From: Saprospiraceae bacterium
GTDB taxonomy: Bacteria > Bacteroidota > Bacteroidia > Chitinophagales > Saprospiraceae
Assembly (NCBI GenBank): GCA_016722285.1
Contig: JADKGI010000013.1
Location: 155,306-219,305 of the forward strand
Reading direction: 5' to 3'
DNA: 64,000 nucleotides
The notes below the pieces were generated by a model that had not been told where the DNA came from, searched no databases, and worked only from the letters and a program-made list of their open reading frames with translations. Numbering within the stretch: the stretch's first letter is position 1; each line of letters opens with the position of its first letter. Made by a program: the position numbers and the translations under genes. Below, one piece after another: positions 48,092 through 60,201 of the stretch.

Positions 48092-49941
48092 GTGAAACCA
48101 TACATTTTTATAATTATTTTATTTCAAAGTTTTATTTCATTTGTTATTACCGCCCAACCTGAAAGATGGCAGCAAGCAGTCAAATATGATATGACTATTG
48201 ATTTCGATACCCAAAAACATCAATATGACGGTTTCCAGGTACTTCAATATTCAAATAATAGCCCGGACACACTTGACAAAGTTTTTTACCATCTTTATTT
48301 TAATGCGTTTCAACCTAATAGCATGATGGATGTCAGGTCGCGAACGATTCCTGATCCGGATAAGAGGATTGGTGACCGTATTGAAAAACTCGAACCTGAT
48401 GAACAAGGATTTATTCAGGTAAACTCCCTCAAAATGAATGGTAAGAAGGTCGCTTATAAGATTGTTGGTACCATTCTGGAAGTGAAACTAAACGAACCTA
48501 TTTTGCCAAATTCAAATACTACCTTTGAAATGAATTTTAAAGGCCAGGTCCCCGTTCAGATTAGGAGATCAGGTCGATTTAATAGCGAAGGGATAGAATA
48601 TTCAATGGCACAGTGGTACCCTAAGATGTGCAATTATGATTATCAGGGATGGCATGCAAATCCATATATAGCAAGGGAATTTTACGGTATTTGGGGAGAT
48701 TTTGATGTGAAAATAAATTTGCCTTCAAAATATGTAATTGCTGCAACAGGCATCCTGCAAAATACATCGGAAATTGGTTTTGGATACAGTAATGTTGAAC
48801 CTAAGCATAAACCAGATATAACAACCTGGCACTTTATTGCAAAAAATGTACATGACTTTGTATGGGCAGCAGATCCTGATTATAGGCAAATAGTGCACAA
48901 AAACAATGAAGGAGTTACCGTAAGATATTTTTTCAACCAGGAGAAGGCACAACTGAAAACTGGGAAAAGGTGCCTGAAATAATGGATGAAGTGTTCACAT
49001 TTGCCAATGATGAATTTGGAAAATATCCGTTTGATGGTTATTCTTTCATACAGGGTGGGGATGGAGGTATGGAATATCCTATGGCCACACTCATAACAGG
49101 AAATAGAACTTTTATTAGCTTAGTCGGTGTGTGTGTACATGAATTGATGCATAGTTGGTTTCAGACGGTTTTAGGATCCAACGAATCATTGTATCCGTGG
49201 ATGGATGAAGGGTTTGCGTCTTTTGCGGCAAGTGAAGTCATGAACCATTTGAAAGAAAAAAAACTGATACCTGGGGAGTATGAAAAAGACCCACATCTGA
49301 AAAGTATAACCAGATACATCATCTTTGCTTTGTCAGGTCGGGAAGAACCTCTTACCACGCATGCGGATCATTTTACCACTAATTCTGCCTATGGTACGGC
49401 TGCCTATACAAAAGGAGAAGTTTTATTAGAACAACTTCGATATATCCTGGGAGACAAAACTTTTGATGAGGCTATGCTTAGGTATTTTAACACATGGAAA
49501 TTTAAACACCCAAATGCCAATGATTTTTTTAGAGTTATGGAAAAGCAGAGTGGCCTTGAACTAGATTGGTTTCGGGAATACTTTGTCAACACAATTTATA
49601 CAATTGATTATGAGATAGAAGGTATAAGTGGAAATAACATAGTTTTAAAAAATAATGGCTTGGTTCCTATGCCATTGGATATCACTGTGACGGCTAAAAA
49701 TGGTAAAATATATAATTATTATATTCCTCAGGAAATAATGAGAGGGGAAAAGAATGAGGAAACCTGCTTTAATAATTTTAAAATTATGTCAGATTGGGCG
49801 TGGACTGATCCAACGTACCAACTGAAAATAGATCAGGATGAAAAAGACATTATCAGCATCGAAATAGACTCATCAAAAAGAATGGCTGATATAAACAGGT
49901 TTAACAATATCTGGCCAAGAATGGAAAAAACAAGTAGATAA
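48092..49941 (+). CDS. M1 family zinc aminopeptidase, one frameshift
   Basis: A GTG start at 48092 gives a signal peptide (YIFIIILFQSFISFVITAQP). The N-terminal beta domain precedes the catalytic GGMEYPM (in place of GAMEN), the zinc motif HELMHSWF and the third-ligand segment PWMDEGFASFAASE. The frame shifts near 48955 (LKNWEKVPEIMDE expected, one A missing). Corrected, the protein has about 617 residues, and no C-terminal sorting domain is visible. It is probably periplasmic or outer-membrane linked and trims peptides. The GGMEYP variant is common in this Bacteroidota group. Confidence 0.9.
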
Positions 49942-49974
49942 TAATTTGCTGATTTTCAAAGATATAATCAGTCT

Positions 49975-51329
49975 TTATTCAATCTCTACATCATTAGTCT
50001 TTATTCTAAGAGTAGCCAAGGCTGCTAAAAATAACAACATTCCTCCAAATCTCAATGCATTTGAAGGATCAGATCCAAGTATGTATTTGTAAATACTTCC
50101 AAAAGAAAGCGTTTGTAAGATCATTGGAATGACGATCATCATGTTAACAATACCCATATAGATACCATTTTTTGAAGAAGGAATACTATTAGCTACCATA
50201 ATATAAGGGATACCCATCATGCTGGCCCATGCTATCCCAAATCCAATCATCGGAGCAAAAGTAAATACTTATTTTCGATGCCAGGCATGATAAATAAAGC
50301 CATTGCAGCCAGAAGAAGACAAAACGCATGGACGTATTTAGCGCTAAATTTTTTAGCAAGTATTACCAGTCCAAATGCAGACAAAAATGTTACTATATTA
50401 TAGAATCCATTAACCAAACCTGTCCAACCTGCCGCTTCAGAATATAATTGCATATTTTCCTGAGCTGAAGTTTTCCAAACACTCTTGGCGATACTATGGG
50501 ACACATATTGCCAGTAACAAAACATACCATACCATTGAAATAAATAAACAAGGGAAAGTTGCCAAAGTGTAGCGGGCATCTCTTTAATAGAATCAAATAT
50601 TTCTTTAAACGGATGAATAATTGCCGCTATACCGTATTTTTGTTCTGATTTGATTGCTTCAATTTCTTCGGGAGTAGGAGGGATTTCGGGTGTTGTGCTT
50701 ATAGACCATAAAACTGAGCCTATGGAACACACAGACCCAACAAAAAAGGCTCCAAATACCCAATATGGTATTCCGGAGTTTGCACTCCCTGTCCATACCT
50801 GTTGAAAAAAATACAAAGACAAATTGGCTAGTGTTATACCAAGACCTGTAAAAAAACTCTGTGTAAGGAATCCTTTGGCAAATTGTGATCTTGGTAATTT
50901 GTCCGCTACAAAGGCTCTGTATGGCTCCATTGCTGTATTATTACCAGCATCGAGTATCCAAAGTAATCCGGCAGCCATCCATAAAGCAGAACTGAATGGC
51001 ATCATAAAGAGTGCCAGACTACACGTTATCGCTCCTACCAGAAAATAAGGTTTTCTTCTTCCCCATCTTGGGCTCCAGGTCTTATCACTCATAGCGCCTA
51101 TGATAGGCTGAATGAGTAAACCAGTCAATGGGCCAGCCAGATTAAGAATAGGCAACTGCTCAGGGTTCGCATCCAGAAAAGTATAAATTGGATTAATGGC
51201 TGTCTGCTGAAGTCCGAAACTATATTGAATCCCGAAAAATCCAAAATTCATGTTTATAATCTGCGAGAGGCTGAGACTTGGTTTCGATTTATCACTGCCT
51301 GAAACAACCGATGCTCCTGATATGGCCAT
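49975..51329 (-). CDS. Major facilitator transporter of the SLC45/GPH sugar type, one frameshift
   Basis: This 12-helix transporter has the loop 2-3 motif DKTWSPRWGRRKPY, typical of SLC45-like and plant sucrose transporters. Other segments are GFFGIQYSFGLQQTA, GPLTGLLIQPIIG and LLWILDAGNNTAMEPYRAFV. The frame breaks near 50262, where KYLLFAPMIGFGIAW is expected and one T of a T-run is missing. Corrected length is about 451 residues. The substrate is probably a disaccharide or related sugar, by family inference only. Confidence 0.88.
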
Positions 51330-51454
51330 AATTGCTTTGATTTGGTGCCAAAAATAGGATTGTTTTATAAATTCTTCATAATAATTGAATAATTAGAGAA
51401 ATTAAGTTGAAATATGGTATTAAATAGCCATTCATTTAAAGAAATAGCTAAAGT

Positions 51455-51494
51455 AAAAAAACCTGCTTATAAAAGATGATAGGCAGGTTTTTTT
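51455..51494. terminator. Bidirectional terminator next to the EF-G-like gene
   Basis: AAAAAAACCTGC (51455-51466) pairs with GCAGGTTTTTTT (51483-51494), giving T-runs on both strands. It lies 20 bp past the stop of the EF-G-like gene on the minus strand. Confidence 0.85.
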
Positions 51495-51514
51495 TGAAAA
51501 TTGCATAATCAAAA

Positions 51515-53643
51515 TCAATGGTTTTCTTCTTCTTCCTCTTTATGTTCTGCAATTAATTTCTGCTGTATATCAGCAGGTACTGCGACATAATCCGCAAATG
51601 TCCTGGTGAATTTCGCTTTCCCCTGAGACAAAGATCTCAAAGTGGAAGAATATTGGTACATTTCAGCAATTGGAACCCGGGCTTTTATCTTCTGATAATG
51701 TCCATCCGAGTCCATACCCATTATTATAGCACGTCTTGTCTGAAGATCACCCATTATGTCTCCCATGAAAGCATCAGAGCAAGTAATATCGACATCATAT
51801 ATTGGTTCCAGAATCTGAGCTCCTGCATTCTTGAACGCTGCCTTAAAGGCACCAATAGAAGCCAACATAAATGCCATATCATTTGAATCAACAGGGTGCA
51901 TTTTGCCGTCAAAAATACAAACACGTATATCCTGACAGTTAGATCCCGTGAGTGGTCCTTCTACCATTTTTTGCATGATACCCTTTTTAATTGCACTGGA
52001 ATATTTTGAATCTATTGTTCCCCCGACTACACACCAATAAAATGCAAGTTTTCCGCCCCAGTCAAGTTCATCGACTTCTACATTTCTGACTGAAAGCCCG
52101 TCGGGATTAGGCATGCCTTCATAATATGGTTCAATTCTCATATGAACTTCTCCAAACTGTCCAGCACCACCACTTTGTTTTTATGACGGTACACTTCATT
52201 TGCGCTTTTTAGTGATTGTTTCTCTGTATGGAATTTTCGGCTTATCGAAATCCATGTGAACGCCGAAATTCTTTCAATCCTGTATCTGATCAAATCAAGA
52301 TGAAGTTGACCCTGACCATGAATAATGGTTTGTTTTAACGTTGCTGATTGCTCAACTCTTAAAGTTGGATCTTCTTCTTCTACCTGATGTAGTGCTTTGA
52401 TGAGTTTTTCCATATCCGACTTACTTGGAGGTACTACAGCCGTCCTTATCCTTGCTTCCGGAAAATGAATTGGGTCAATTTGTATAGATTGACCTTTAGC
52501 ATTTAATGTATTGTTGGTGTGTGAGTTTTTCATTTTGAGTGTGACGCCCAGATCACCTGCCTGTAGAAAATCTATCACATTCCTTACTTTGCCTTCGGAT
52601 TCGAACACCTGGCTTATCCTTTCATGAGTGCCATTATCCGAATTGATAAGCTCATCGCCGGATCTAACTGTACCTGAATATATTTTGAAATAACTTACTA
52701 ACCCAACCTGAGCTTCGGATATTGTTTTATATATGAAAATAGATGTAGGAGCTTTGGAGTCATACTTCATAGTTTTACCGCCTACGAGTTCAAATGGAGG
52801 TACATCAGCAGGGGAGGGAGCCACGTCATTTATAAAGCCCATTATTCGCCCACTTCCTTTATCCTGTAGTGCCGAGCAGCAAAAAACAGGAAATATTTGT
52901 TGATGTGCTAATGCTATTCTTAAACCTTCAGTCATCTCTTCTTCTGACAAAGTACCTTTATCAAAGAATTTTTCCATCAGACCTTCTTCGTTTTCTGCAG
53001 CAGCTTCGACCAGTGCATTGTGCATAGCCATAGCTTTCGCCATTTCGTTTTCAGGGATTGGTTTTTTCTCAGGCTTGCCTCCATTTGGTCCGAATACATA
53101 CATAATCATGCGTATCGTATCGATAATAGATGTAAAGCCGGATCCTTGATTTAGGGGATATTGAACAGGCAACACTTTGGAGCCAAACCGTTCTTTTGCT
53201 TGCTCGAGTGTTGTATCAAAATCTGATTTCTCATGATCTATCTGTGAGATAACAAATATAGTTGGTGTCTTAAAATCGTTTACATAATCCCACAATATCT
53301 CAGTACCTACTTCTACTCCGTGTGCTGAATTCAACAACATCAAGGCGGTGTCTGCAACCTTGAGGGAACATACAACTTCTCCGATAAAATCATCGAAGCC
53401 AGGTGTATCCAAAATGTTGATCTTGCAATTCCGCCACTTAACATGCATCAAAGATGAGAATAATGAATTACCTCTTTCTTGTTCAATTGGTGTGTAATCT
53501 GACATAGTGCTACCGGCTGCTATTGTACCCATTCGGGTTATAGCTCCTGACTCAAACAGCATGGCTTCAGCCAGGGTTGTCTTCCCGCATCCGGAATGGC
53601 CCAGGAGGACGACATTCCGGATATTTTTTGTATCTACACTCAT
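51515..53643 (-). CDS. EF-G-like translational GTPase paralogue, three frameshifts
   Basis: This is a FusA-like protein of about 709 residues. The P-loop GHSGCGKTT is at residues 15-23, switch 2 is DTPGFDDF, and the G4 motif reads SQID (133-136) instead of NKxD. Domain II and the C-terminal domains include GQFGEVHMRIEPYYEG and PVDSNDMAFMLASIGAFKAAF. Three one-base indels lie in homopolymers at about 52178-52182, 52206-52210 and 52268-52270. The corrected path reads ERNFGVHMDFDKPKIPYRE, then SANEVYRHKKQSGGAGQFG. It ends in a Glu-rich tail. The role is unknown. It is a paralogue, not the main EF-G, and it is not beside rpsL/rpsG/tuf. Confidence 0.88.
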
Positions 53644-54039
53644 AAGTGGTATGGTTAAATGTTAAAAAATGATATTCCTGATTAAAAAAACTAAATATTT
53701 AAAATTACAAATGCGCTAAAAGGTACAATGTCTTGAATTATTATCAAAATATTATTCTATTAAATTACAAGCATTCATTCTTAAAAAATCACATCATTAA
53801 TTTATGGAATATTTAAATATCAAATAGTCTATGATTTAGTACAAACCGAGGTGGCTACTCCCTGTTAACTGCATTGTATAATTGTGGTACGAAAGTAAAA
53901 TGATTGCAATATGAATTATGGTAAGAATATCACTTTTGAAAATGATATTTGTCATATATAGAATTCATATTGTCCGAAGTAATAATGTCGAATATCTAAA
54001 TATAATTTGTGAATCTGTCCTATCAAATTGAAATCAGAA
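53644..54039. other. Intergenic gap, no feature seen
   Basis: This 396-bp AT-rich gap lies between the EF-G-like gene and the TonB receptor gene, both on the minus strand. I see no gene, hairpin or consensus promoter. Confidence 0.5.
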
Positions 54040-56441
54040 CTAAAAACTTAGAACCAGTCCAATAGTAGGCAATACAGTTCCTGTAGAGTCATTTATTGTT
54101 TTAAGCTTATATCTAAGTTCGTTCAAGGGAGCTCCGGGATTCTTAATAAGAGGATCTCCAACAGGCATATTATTCTCATCCAGAGGTCTGTCCAGAATAA
54201 GAACATTCTGACCAATCGAATTTCCCGTTACATTTTGAATATCAAGGAATACGTTTAAATCCCAACCCCTGAAAAACCACTTTTTATCAATTCTTATATC
54301 CAAACCATTTACCGGATCATTTCTCAGGGTGTTTATTTTGTTGTAATTCAGGATGCCTGCAAAATTTCTATCCCAATTAATTTTTAAATCAGAATCAGTA
54401 TCAAAAGGTGTGGATGGTAAACCAGACTGGAACCTGTACCTTAATCCCATTTCCCAGTTCTTTCCAAATCTTTTGCCGGCTGTCATGTTTATTATATGCC
54501 GGCTATCCCAGCTACTCGGGGCATACAATCCTCTAACATTGGTAAACTCAGAATGTCCAAATGTGTATGCAAGAATACCATAAAACCCTTTATATAGCCG
54601 TTGCTGCATAAGTAATTCAATCCCGTAAGTACGGCCTATTGAAGTTGGGGTAACCGGTTCATTTCCGATAACACCAAAATCTCCACCAAGATTTGCAAGT
54701 GATATTTGTTCCCTCAAAAGGAAAGGATAGTTGTTATATTTTTTGTAATAACCTTCAATCGTAATTCTGCCGGATGATGATATGTTGTATTCAAATCCGC
54801 TTACAAAATGGTTTGCGACAATGTAAGTAATTTCATTTTCCTTATTGACCAATATCTCTTTTTCAGAATATCCTAAAACAGTATATGGAGGCAACTGGAA
54901 ATATCTGCCCAAATTAATATTATAAGCAAATTTATTAGTGATTTGATATGAGGCAGAAAATCTTGGCGAAAACTGCTTAAGAGGATTATTCATTTGTTCC
55001 GAATATGAATTTCCATCAATCCGGGCACCTATTGAAATGGATAATTTATCTTTAAAATATTTGCGGTTTAAACTTCCATAAAATCCATATTTGTGTAATG
55101 AAAATTGGTTTGAATAGTTAATTTCATCAGGTCCAACATTGGTATATATCTTATTAAATGTGCTGTTACTATATTTAGCAAACTCGTAAGAAGTTCCTAT
55201 ATTAAAGTTCCAACCGCTTTTTTTCTGAAAAGTCTCTAACCGGACTTTATTTTCAATTTCCTGCGATTTGTATTTGAGAATCAAATTTGAAGCAACTGAC
55301 TCATCGTTATTAAAATACTTTGTCGCTTCATTATTCAACATATTTCTACTCAATACCAGGGTAGTATATCCACTTTCTCCATAGTGCTTATATGCTATGC
55401 CATTGGTATAATTCCACTGAGTGTTCACAGGCAATCTGCCTAAAATAAATTGTTTAGCTTCAGTTTCGTTTGCTTCCGAATTCAATGTAAAATCATCAAT
55501 TGCACCTAAGCCAATAAAAGTTACTTCATTTTTATTATCTATTTTATATTTATATTTTGTGTTTAAGTCTGTATATGTTGGTAAAAAAGGTAATCCAATA
55601 ACTTTAAATAATAACTGAAGGTAAGAACGTCTGGCTGAGACTAAAAATGTACTTTTATCACCTAAAGGCCCGTCCAGAGTTATGCCTATATCTGTGGCCC
55701 CGGCAGTGGCAGTCATTCCAATTCTGTCATCTCTTCCATCCTTTAACTTAAAATTAAACACTGAACTCAGCGCATTACCTCTTGAAACGGGAAAAGCCCC
55801 ACTATAAAATCTACTTCCCTGACAAAATCTACATTTATCATACCGGCTGGTCCTCCTGATGATCCCTGAGTTGCAAAATGATTTATCACAGGTACTTCAA
55901 TATCATCAATAAAAAATCTATTTTCATTAGGTGCACCTCCACGTATTATAAGATCGTTTCTAAACGAAGCCGTAGAAGTTACACCAGGCAATGATTGAAT
56001 CACTCTGGAAATATCTCTATTGCCACCAGGATTCCTTTTTATTTCTGAAACTCCAATAGTACGAAGTGAAACCGGACTTTCAGCTGTTTTATTAAATGAA
56101 GCAGCTTTAATTACTACTTCATCTAATTTATTTAAATTTTCTATGAGTTCAAAATTAAAAATCGTTGGCCTGACTCCCTGAACTTCGATTTCAGATTGGC
56201 TGATCGTTTCATACCCAATATAACTCACCTGAATATTGTAAATACCTGGTTTAAGACCCAACAGTTCGTATTTACCGTCTAAATCTGATGACGAACCATA
56301 ACTGGTTTCTACCAAGACAATATTTGCTCCTATGATTGGCATATTGGTTAGCTTATCTTTTATAGATCCTTTAATTACACCACTTTGAGAAATAGCTGAA
56401 AGCGGAATAAATATGAATAAAACTAATTTTAAAAATCTCAT
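54040..56441 (-). CDS. TonB-dependent receptor with carboxypeptidase-like N-domain, one frameshift
   Basis: This outer-membrane receptor has about 801 residues. A signal peptide (LVLFIFIPLSAIS) is followed by a carboxypeptidase-regulatory-like domain (KGSIKDKLTNMPIIGANIVLVET) and then the plug (DEVVIKAASFNKTAESP, IQSLPGVTSTASFRNDLIIRG, NRFFIDDIEVP). The frame breaks near 55808, where DFYSGAFPVSRGNALSSVF is expected and one T is missing. The barrel follows and ends in VLSF. It lacks the SusC hallmark YVIDG and has no SusD partner, so it is a stand-alone receptor, possibly for iron complexes or peptides. Confidence 0.9.
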
Positions 56442-56718
56442 TTTTGACTAACTTTTGAAATTAATTTCAATAGACAAATGATAGATTATTTTGTTCATAG
56501 AACCAAGAAATGATTAAGGTTCATAATGTTAAGTAAGAATCACAGTAAGTATTAACGGTACAAACGATAAGGATCATTTCTGTAGTGAATCGACTGACAA
56601 GGTGTATAATAGATATTGAAGCAATGAAGTTCAGGAAAAATTAAGTTGCCCAATTGTATTTTCCAACTGAAATGAGAACTTAAGAGAGGAGAAAATCCTA
56701 AAAAGTAATAAAATTAAT

Positions 56719-57491
56719 TTAGTTGCGCAGAGAATCCATAAAATCAGAAATAATCGTAACCAAATCTCCTTTTTTTCTATAGCCCTGATAAATGCACTTC
56801 CGACTATTGCTCCATTGCTGTAATGGTTTGCTATGTCTATGGTCTCTCTATTATGAATTCCAAACCCTATTAGTGAAGGACTCTTAAGATTCATCGATTT
56901 TATTTTAGTGAAATATTCAATTTGTTTCTCAGATATTCCACCTTTCTTTCCAGTGATAGAAGACTGTGAGACAATATAAATAAAAGCAGAGCTTATTTTG
57001 TCCGCTTGTTTGATTCGTTCATCAGAAGTCATTGGTGTAATCAAAAAACTTATTTCAAGGCCATATTTTTTAAAAAGCGATTGAAAATCTCTTTCAAAAA
57101 TTTCCATAGGCAAATCAGGAATAATAAGCCCATTGATACCTGCAGCTTGGGCATCTTGTAAAAATTTTTCTGCCCCATACTGGAGAACCTGATTAAGGTA
57201 TCCCATTAGGATGATGGGAACAGCAATATGAGATCGAACATTGTTTACCTGTTTAAATATATTTTTAATAGTTTGACCGTTTCGAAGTGCAATTTCACTA
57301 CTTTGCTGTATCGTAGGCCCGTCAGCGAGCGGATCTGAATAAGGCATACCTAATTCGATCAAATCTGCTCCACTTTCTGATAGGGCTTTTAATATTAACT
57401 CAGTACTCTCCAAAGTTGGGTGCCCAGCTGTAAAATAAACATTAAGAATATTATTTCCCTTATTCAGGATGGTTTGTCTTATAGATAGCAT
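56719..57491 (-). CDS. trpA: Tryptophan synthase alpha chain, one frameshift
   Basis: It cleaves indole-3-glycerol phosphate to indole, which passes to TrpB. Motifs are YFTAGHP, ELGMPYSDPLADGPTIQ with the catalytic Glu and Asp, LIIPDLP, and GFGIHNRET with GAIVGSAFIRAIE. The frame shifts at the A/T-run 56770-56777: RAIEKKGDLVTIISDF is expected, but one A is missing. The true stop is then at 56719, giving about 257 residues. It is the last gene of the trp operon, 53 bp after trpB. Confidence 0.95.
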
Positions 57492-57544
57492 CTAGGATTC
57501 GTTTTAATTTTAATTACTTCACATATTACATGAAAATCATAGCC

Positions 57545-58762
57545 TTAGAGCTTTATATTATTCTTCTCAATATATTGCAAATATGTTGTCAGGTCTTTAT
57601 CTCCTCTGCCTGAGAGGCACACTACGACATTATCCTGTTTCTTAAGGCCTATTTCGCCCAATATAGCCAAAGCGTGAGCTGACTCCAATGCCGGAATAAT
57701 ACCTTCTCCTCTGGATAAATCTATAACTGACAACATAGCTTCATTATCAGTAGCTGCATATACTTTTGCCCGCCCTGTCTTAATTAGATGTGCATGCAAT
57801 GGGCCAATGCCAGGATAATCAAGTCCGGCAGATAAAGAATATGGTTCTATAATCTGTCCATCTTCCGTCTGCATCAGCAGCGTCATGCAACCATGTATTA
57901 TACCTTTGGATCCTAAAATACTGGTGGCGGCTGAATGGCCCGAATTAACCCCTTTACCTGCGGCTTCAGCAAGAATAAGTTTTACTTTGTCATTGTTTAA
58001 AAAGTGGTAAAATGCACCAGCAGCATTGCTTCCACCACCAACACAGGCCACAACATAATCAGGATACTTTTTTCCTGTTTTCTCTTGTATTTGCCACATA
58101 ATTTCTTCGCTAATTATAGATTGAAATCTTGTAACCATATCAGGGTAGGGGTGTGGACCTATGGCTGAACCTATGATGTAATGTGTTGTTTCTGCATTAT
58201 TTATCCAGTCTCTGATTGCCTCATTAGTAGCATCTTTCAATGTTTTACTCCCACTTTCAGCAGGGACAACTGTAGCTCCGAGCATTTGCATCCTTGCCAC
58301 ATTTGGAGCTTGTCTTACGATATCAACGGATCCCATATATACCACACATTCCAGTTTCATAAGGGCACACACAGTGGCTGTTGCAACGCCATGCTGGCCA
58401 GCTCCTGTTTCAGCAATGATACGCTTCTTGCCCAATCGCTTTGCAAGCAATATCTGACCGATTGTATTATTTATTTTGTGAGCCCCGGTATGATTTAAAT
58501 CTTCGCGTTTAAGGTATATATTGGCCCCAAAATGTGCGGATAGAGTTTTTGCAAGGTAGAGGGGTGATGGTCTGCCTACATAATCTCTCAACAAGTCATT
58601 GAATTCCATTTGAAACTCCGGTTCATTAATGATAATCAGGTACTTACGCCGTAATTCTTCAACATTTGCATAAAGCATTTCAGGTATATAAGCACCTCCG
58701 AATTCGCCGTAAAACCCGGAATCTGATACGTTGTATGAAATATCCTGTACTATATTTTGCAT
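57545..58762 (-). CDS. trpB: Tryptophan synthase beta chain
   Basis: This pyridoxal-phosphate enzyme joins indole and serine. The 405 residues are typical. Motifs are the N-terminal GGAYIPEML, the PLP lysine in LNHTGAHKINNT, AETGAGQHGVATAT, the phosphate-binding ACVGGGSNAAG, and SAGLDYPGIGP. It is intact, and its partner trpA follows. Confidence 0.98.
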   Translation of the reverse strand: MQNIVQDISYNVSDSGFYGEFGGAYIPEMLYANVEELRRKYLIIINEPEFQMEFNDLLRDYVGRPSPLYLAKTLSAHFGANIYLKREDLNHTGAHKINNTIGQILLAKRLGKKRIIAETGAGQHGVATATVCALMKLECVVYMGSVDIVRQAPNVARMQMLGATVVPAESGSKTLKDATNEAIRDWINNAETTHYIIGSAIGPHPYPDMVTRFQSIISEEIMWQIQEKTGKKYPDYVVACVGGGSNAAGAFYHFLNNDKVKLILAEAAGKGVNSGHSAATSILGSKGIIHGCMTLLMQTEDGQIIEPYSLSAGLDYPGIGPLHAHLIKTGRAKVYAATDNEAMLSVIDLSRGEGIIPALESAHALAILGEIGLKKQDNVVVCLSGRGDKDLTTYLQYIEKNNIKL

Positions 58763-58791
58763 TATTCTTATTATTTAATTTTTGATGATAT

Positions 58792-59406
58792 CTACCTGTT
58801 AATTATCGGATTCAGACTTAACAAAAATTTATTTATGGTGGCTATGTCTTTTACTCCAGGGCTTACTTCAAATTTGCTATTGATATCTATTCCGGCAAAA
58901 AACGGATGTTGAATTTCCAAAATCTTCGCAGAATCACCTGGTCCGATGCCTCCGCTCAAAAGAAACGGTACTCTAATATTAAAATGATAAAGTTTGTTCC
59001 AATCAAATTTTTTTCCGGATCCTCCGAAGTAAGGTGTAACGGTATCAAATATAAAATAAGAAACAAAACCAAATTCATTAAGTAATTCGCCATCAAATTG
59101 TTCATCAATCCGAAATGCTTTTATCACCGGACATATATCCTGAACCATTAAGGCAAAATCAGGGCTTTCGTCTCCGTGAAGCTGTATAAAGTTGAGCCCA
59201 TATCTTTCCTTCTTTTCTCTAATTTTTTCTATCGTATCATTTACGAATACTCCGACTTTTTGAATTTCACCTTTGATCTCAGGCATATCAATATCTACAT
59301 ATCTAGGCGATTTTACGTAAAAATTATAACCGACCATATTTATTCCCAAAAGGGAGACTTCCAATAAATTTTTAGCTGATTTTAAACCACAAACCTTAAT
59401 TATCAT
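58792..59406 (-). CDS. trpF: Phosphoribosylanthranilate isomerase
   Basis: It isomerises phosphoribosylanthranilate. The ATG at 59406 (MIIKVCGLK) overlaps the trpC stop as ATGA, a coupling arrangement. A longer frame to 59442 adds 12 residues without family support. Catalytic Cys is in KVCGLK and Asp in FIFDTVTPYFGGSGKKFDW. The ligand loops are QLHGDESPD and LSGGIGPGD. About 204 residues. Confidence 0.95.
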   Translation of the reverse strand: MIIKVCGLKSAKNLLEVSLLGINMVGYNFYVKSPRYVDIDMPEIKGEIQKVGVFVNDTIEKIREKKERYGLNFIQLHGDESPDFALMVQDICPVIKAFRIDEQFDGELLNEFGFVSYFIFDTVTPYFGGSGKKFDWNKLYHFNIRVPFLLSGGIGPGDSAKILEIQHPFFAGIDINSKFEVSPGVKDIATINKFLLSLNPIINR

Positions 59407-60194
59407 AACAATTGATTTACCTCCTGTATAAACAATTTGCACGCATTAGCCGGTTCAGATGTCTTCATAAAATTTTCGCCAATCAGAAATCCATTAAAAC
59501 CAATTCTCTTGAGTTCGACCACAGATTCAGGTTTATCTATTCCTGATTCTGATAGTTTGATGGCTTCTTTCGGGAGTTGATGATATATTTCTTTTGAATA
59601 TCTAATGTCAGTTGTAAAATTTTTAAGGTTTCGGTTATTAACGCCTATATTTTTAATTCGCTCATGATATTTTATAATTTGATCGGATGTATGAATTTCA
59701 AGTAAAACTTCCAGTCCGCAATCAACAGCTATTTTAGAAAGGTCATTTACTTGAGATTTGGTAAGAATCTCTGCAATTAGCAAGATCACATCAGCTCCCA
59801 AACTTTTTGCTTCGATAATCTGATATGCATCTATAATAAAATCCTTACGCAAAATAGGAATATTGGTTGATTCTCTTGCCTGTTGAAGATCATAGTCACT
59901 TCCGCCAAAAAAATCAAAATCTGTGAGCACAGAAATACAAGATGCCCCGGCTGAAGCATATCCTGATGAAACAGCTGATATATCAGAAAAAAGATTTATC
60001 TCCGGTTTTGACGGAGATTTACGTTTAAATTCAGCAACAATGCCACTGAGATCAGGATTGACTATATACTCAGACATCAAATATGAATCTCGCTTAAATA
60101 ATTCTTTATCAAAAAGTTGAGTTTCCTTACACTTAGATTTCTTCAATGCAACTTCTTCGAGTTTTCTCTTTACGATTTTATCAAGAATATTCAT
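59403..60194 (-). CDS. trpC: Indole-3-glycerol phosphate synthase
   Basis: It closes the indole ring. The 263-residue protein has AEFKRKSPSKPEIN with the catalytic lysine, SVLTDFDFFGGS, PILRKDFIIDAYQI, GVNNRNLKNF, and SESGIDKPE. The residue set is complete. It lies between trpD (7 bp gap) and trpF (4-bp overlap). Confidence 0.97.
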   Translation of the reverse strand: MNILDKIVKRKLEEVALKKSKCKETQLFDKELFKRDSYLMSEYIVNPDLSGIVAEFKRKSPSKPEINLFSDISAVSSGYASAGASCISVLTDFDFFGGSDYDLQQARESTNIPILRKDFIIDAYQIIEAKSLGADVILLIAEILTKSQVNDLSKIAVDCGLEVLLEIHTSDQIIKYHERIKNIGVNNRNLKNFTTDIRYSKEIYHQLPKEAIKLSESGIDKPESVVELKRIGFNGFLIGENFMKTSEPANACKLFIQEVNQLL

Positions 60195-60201
60195 GCTAAA
60201 G

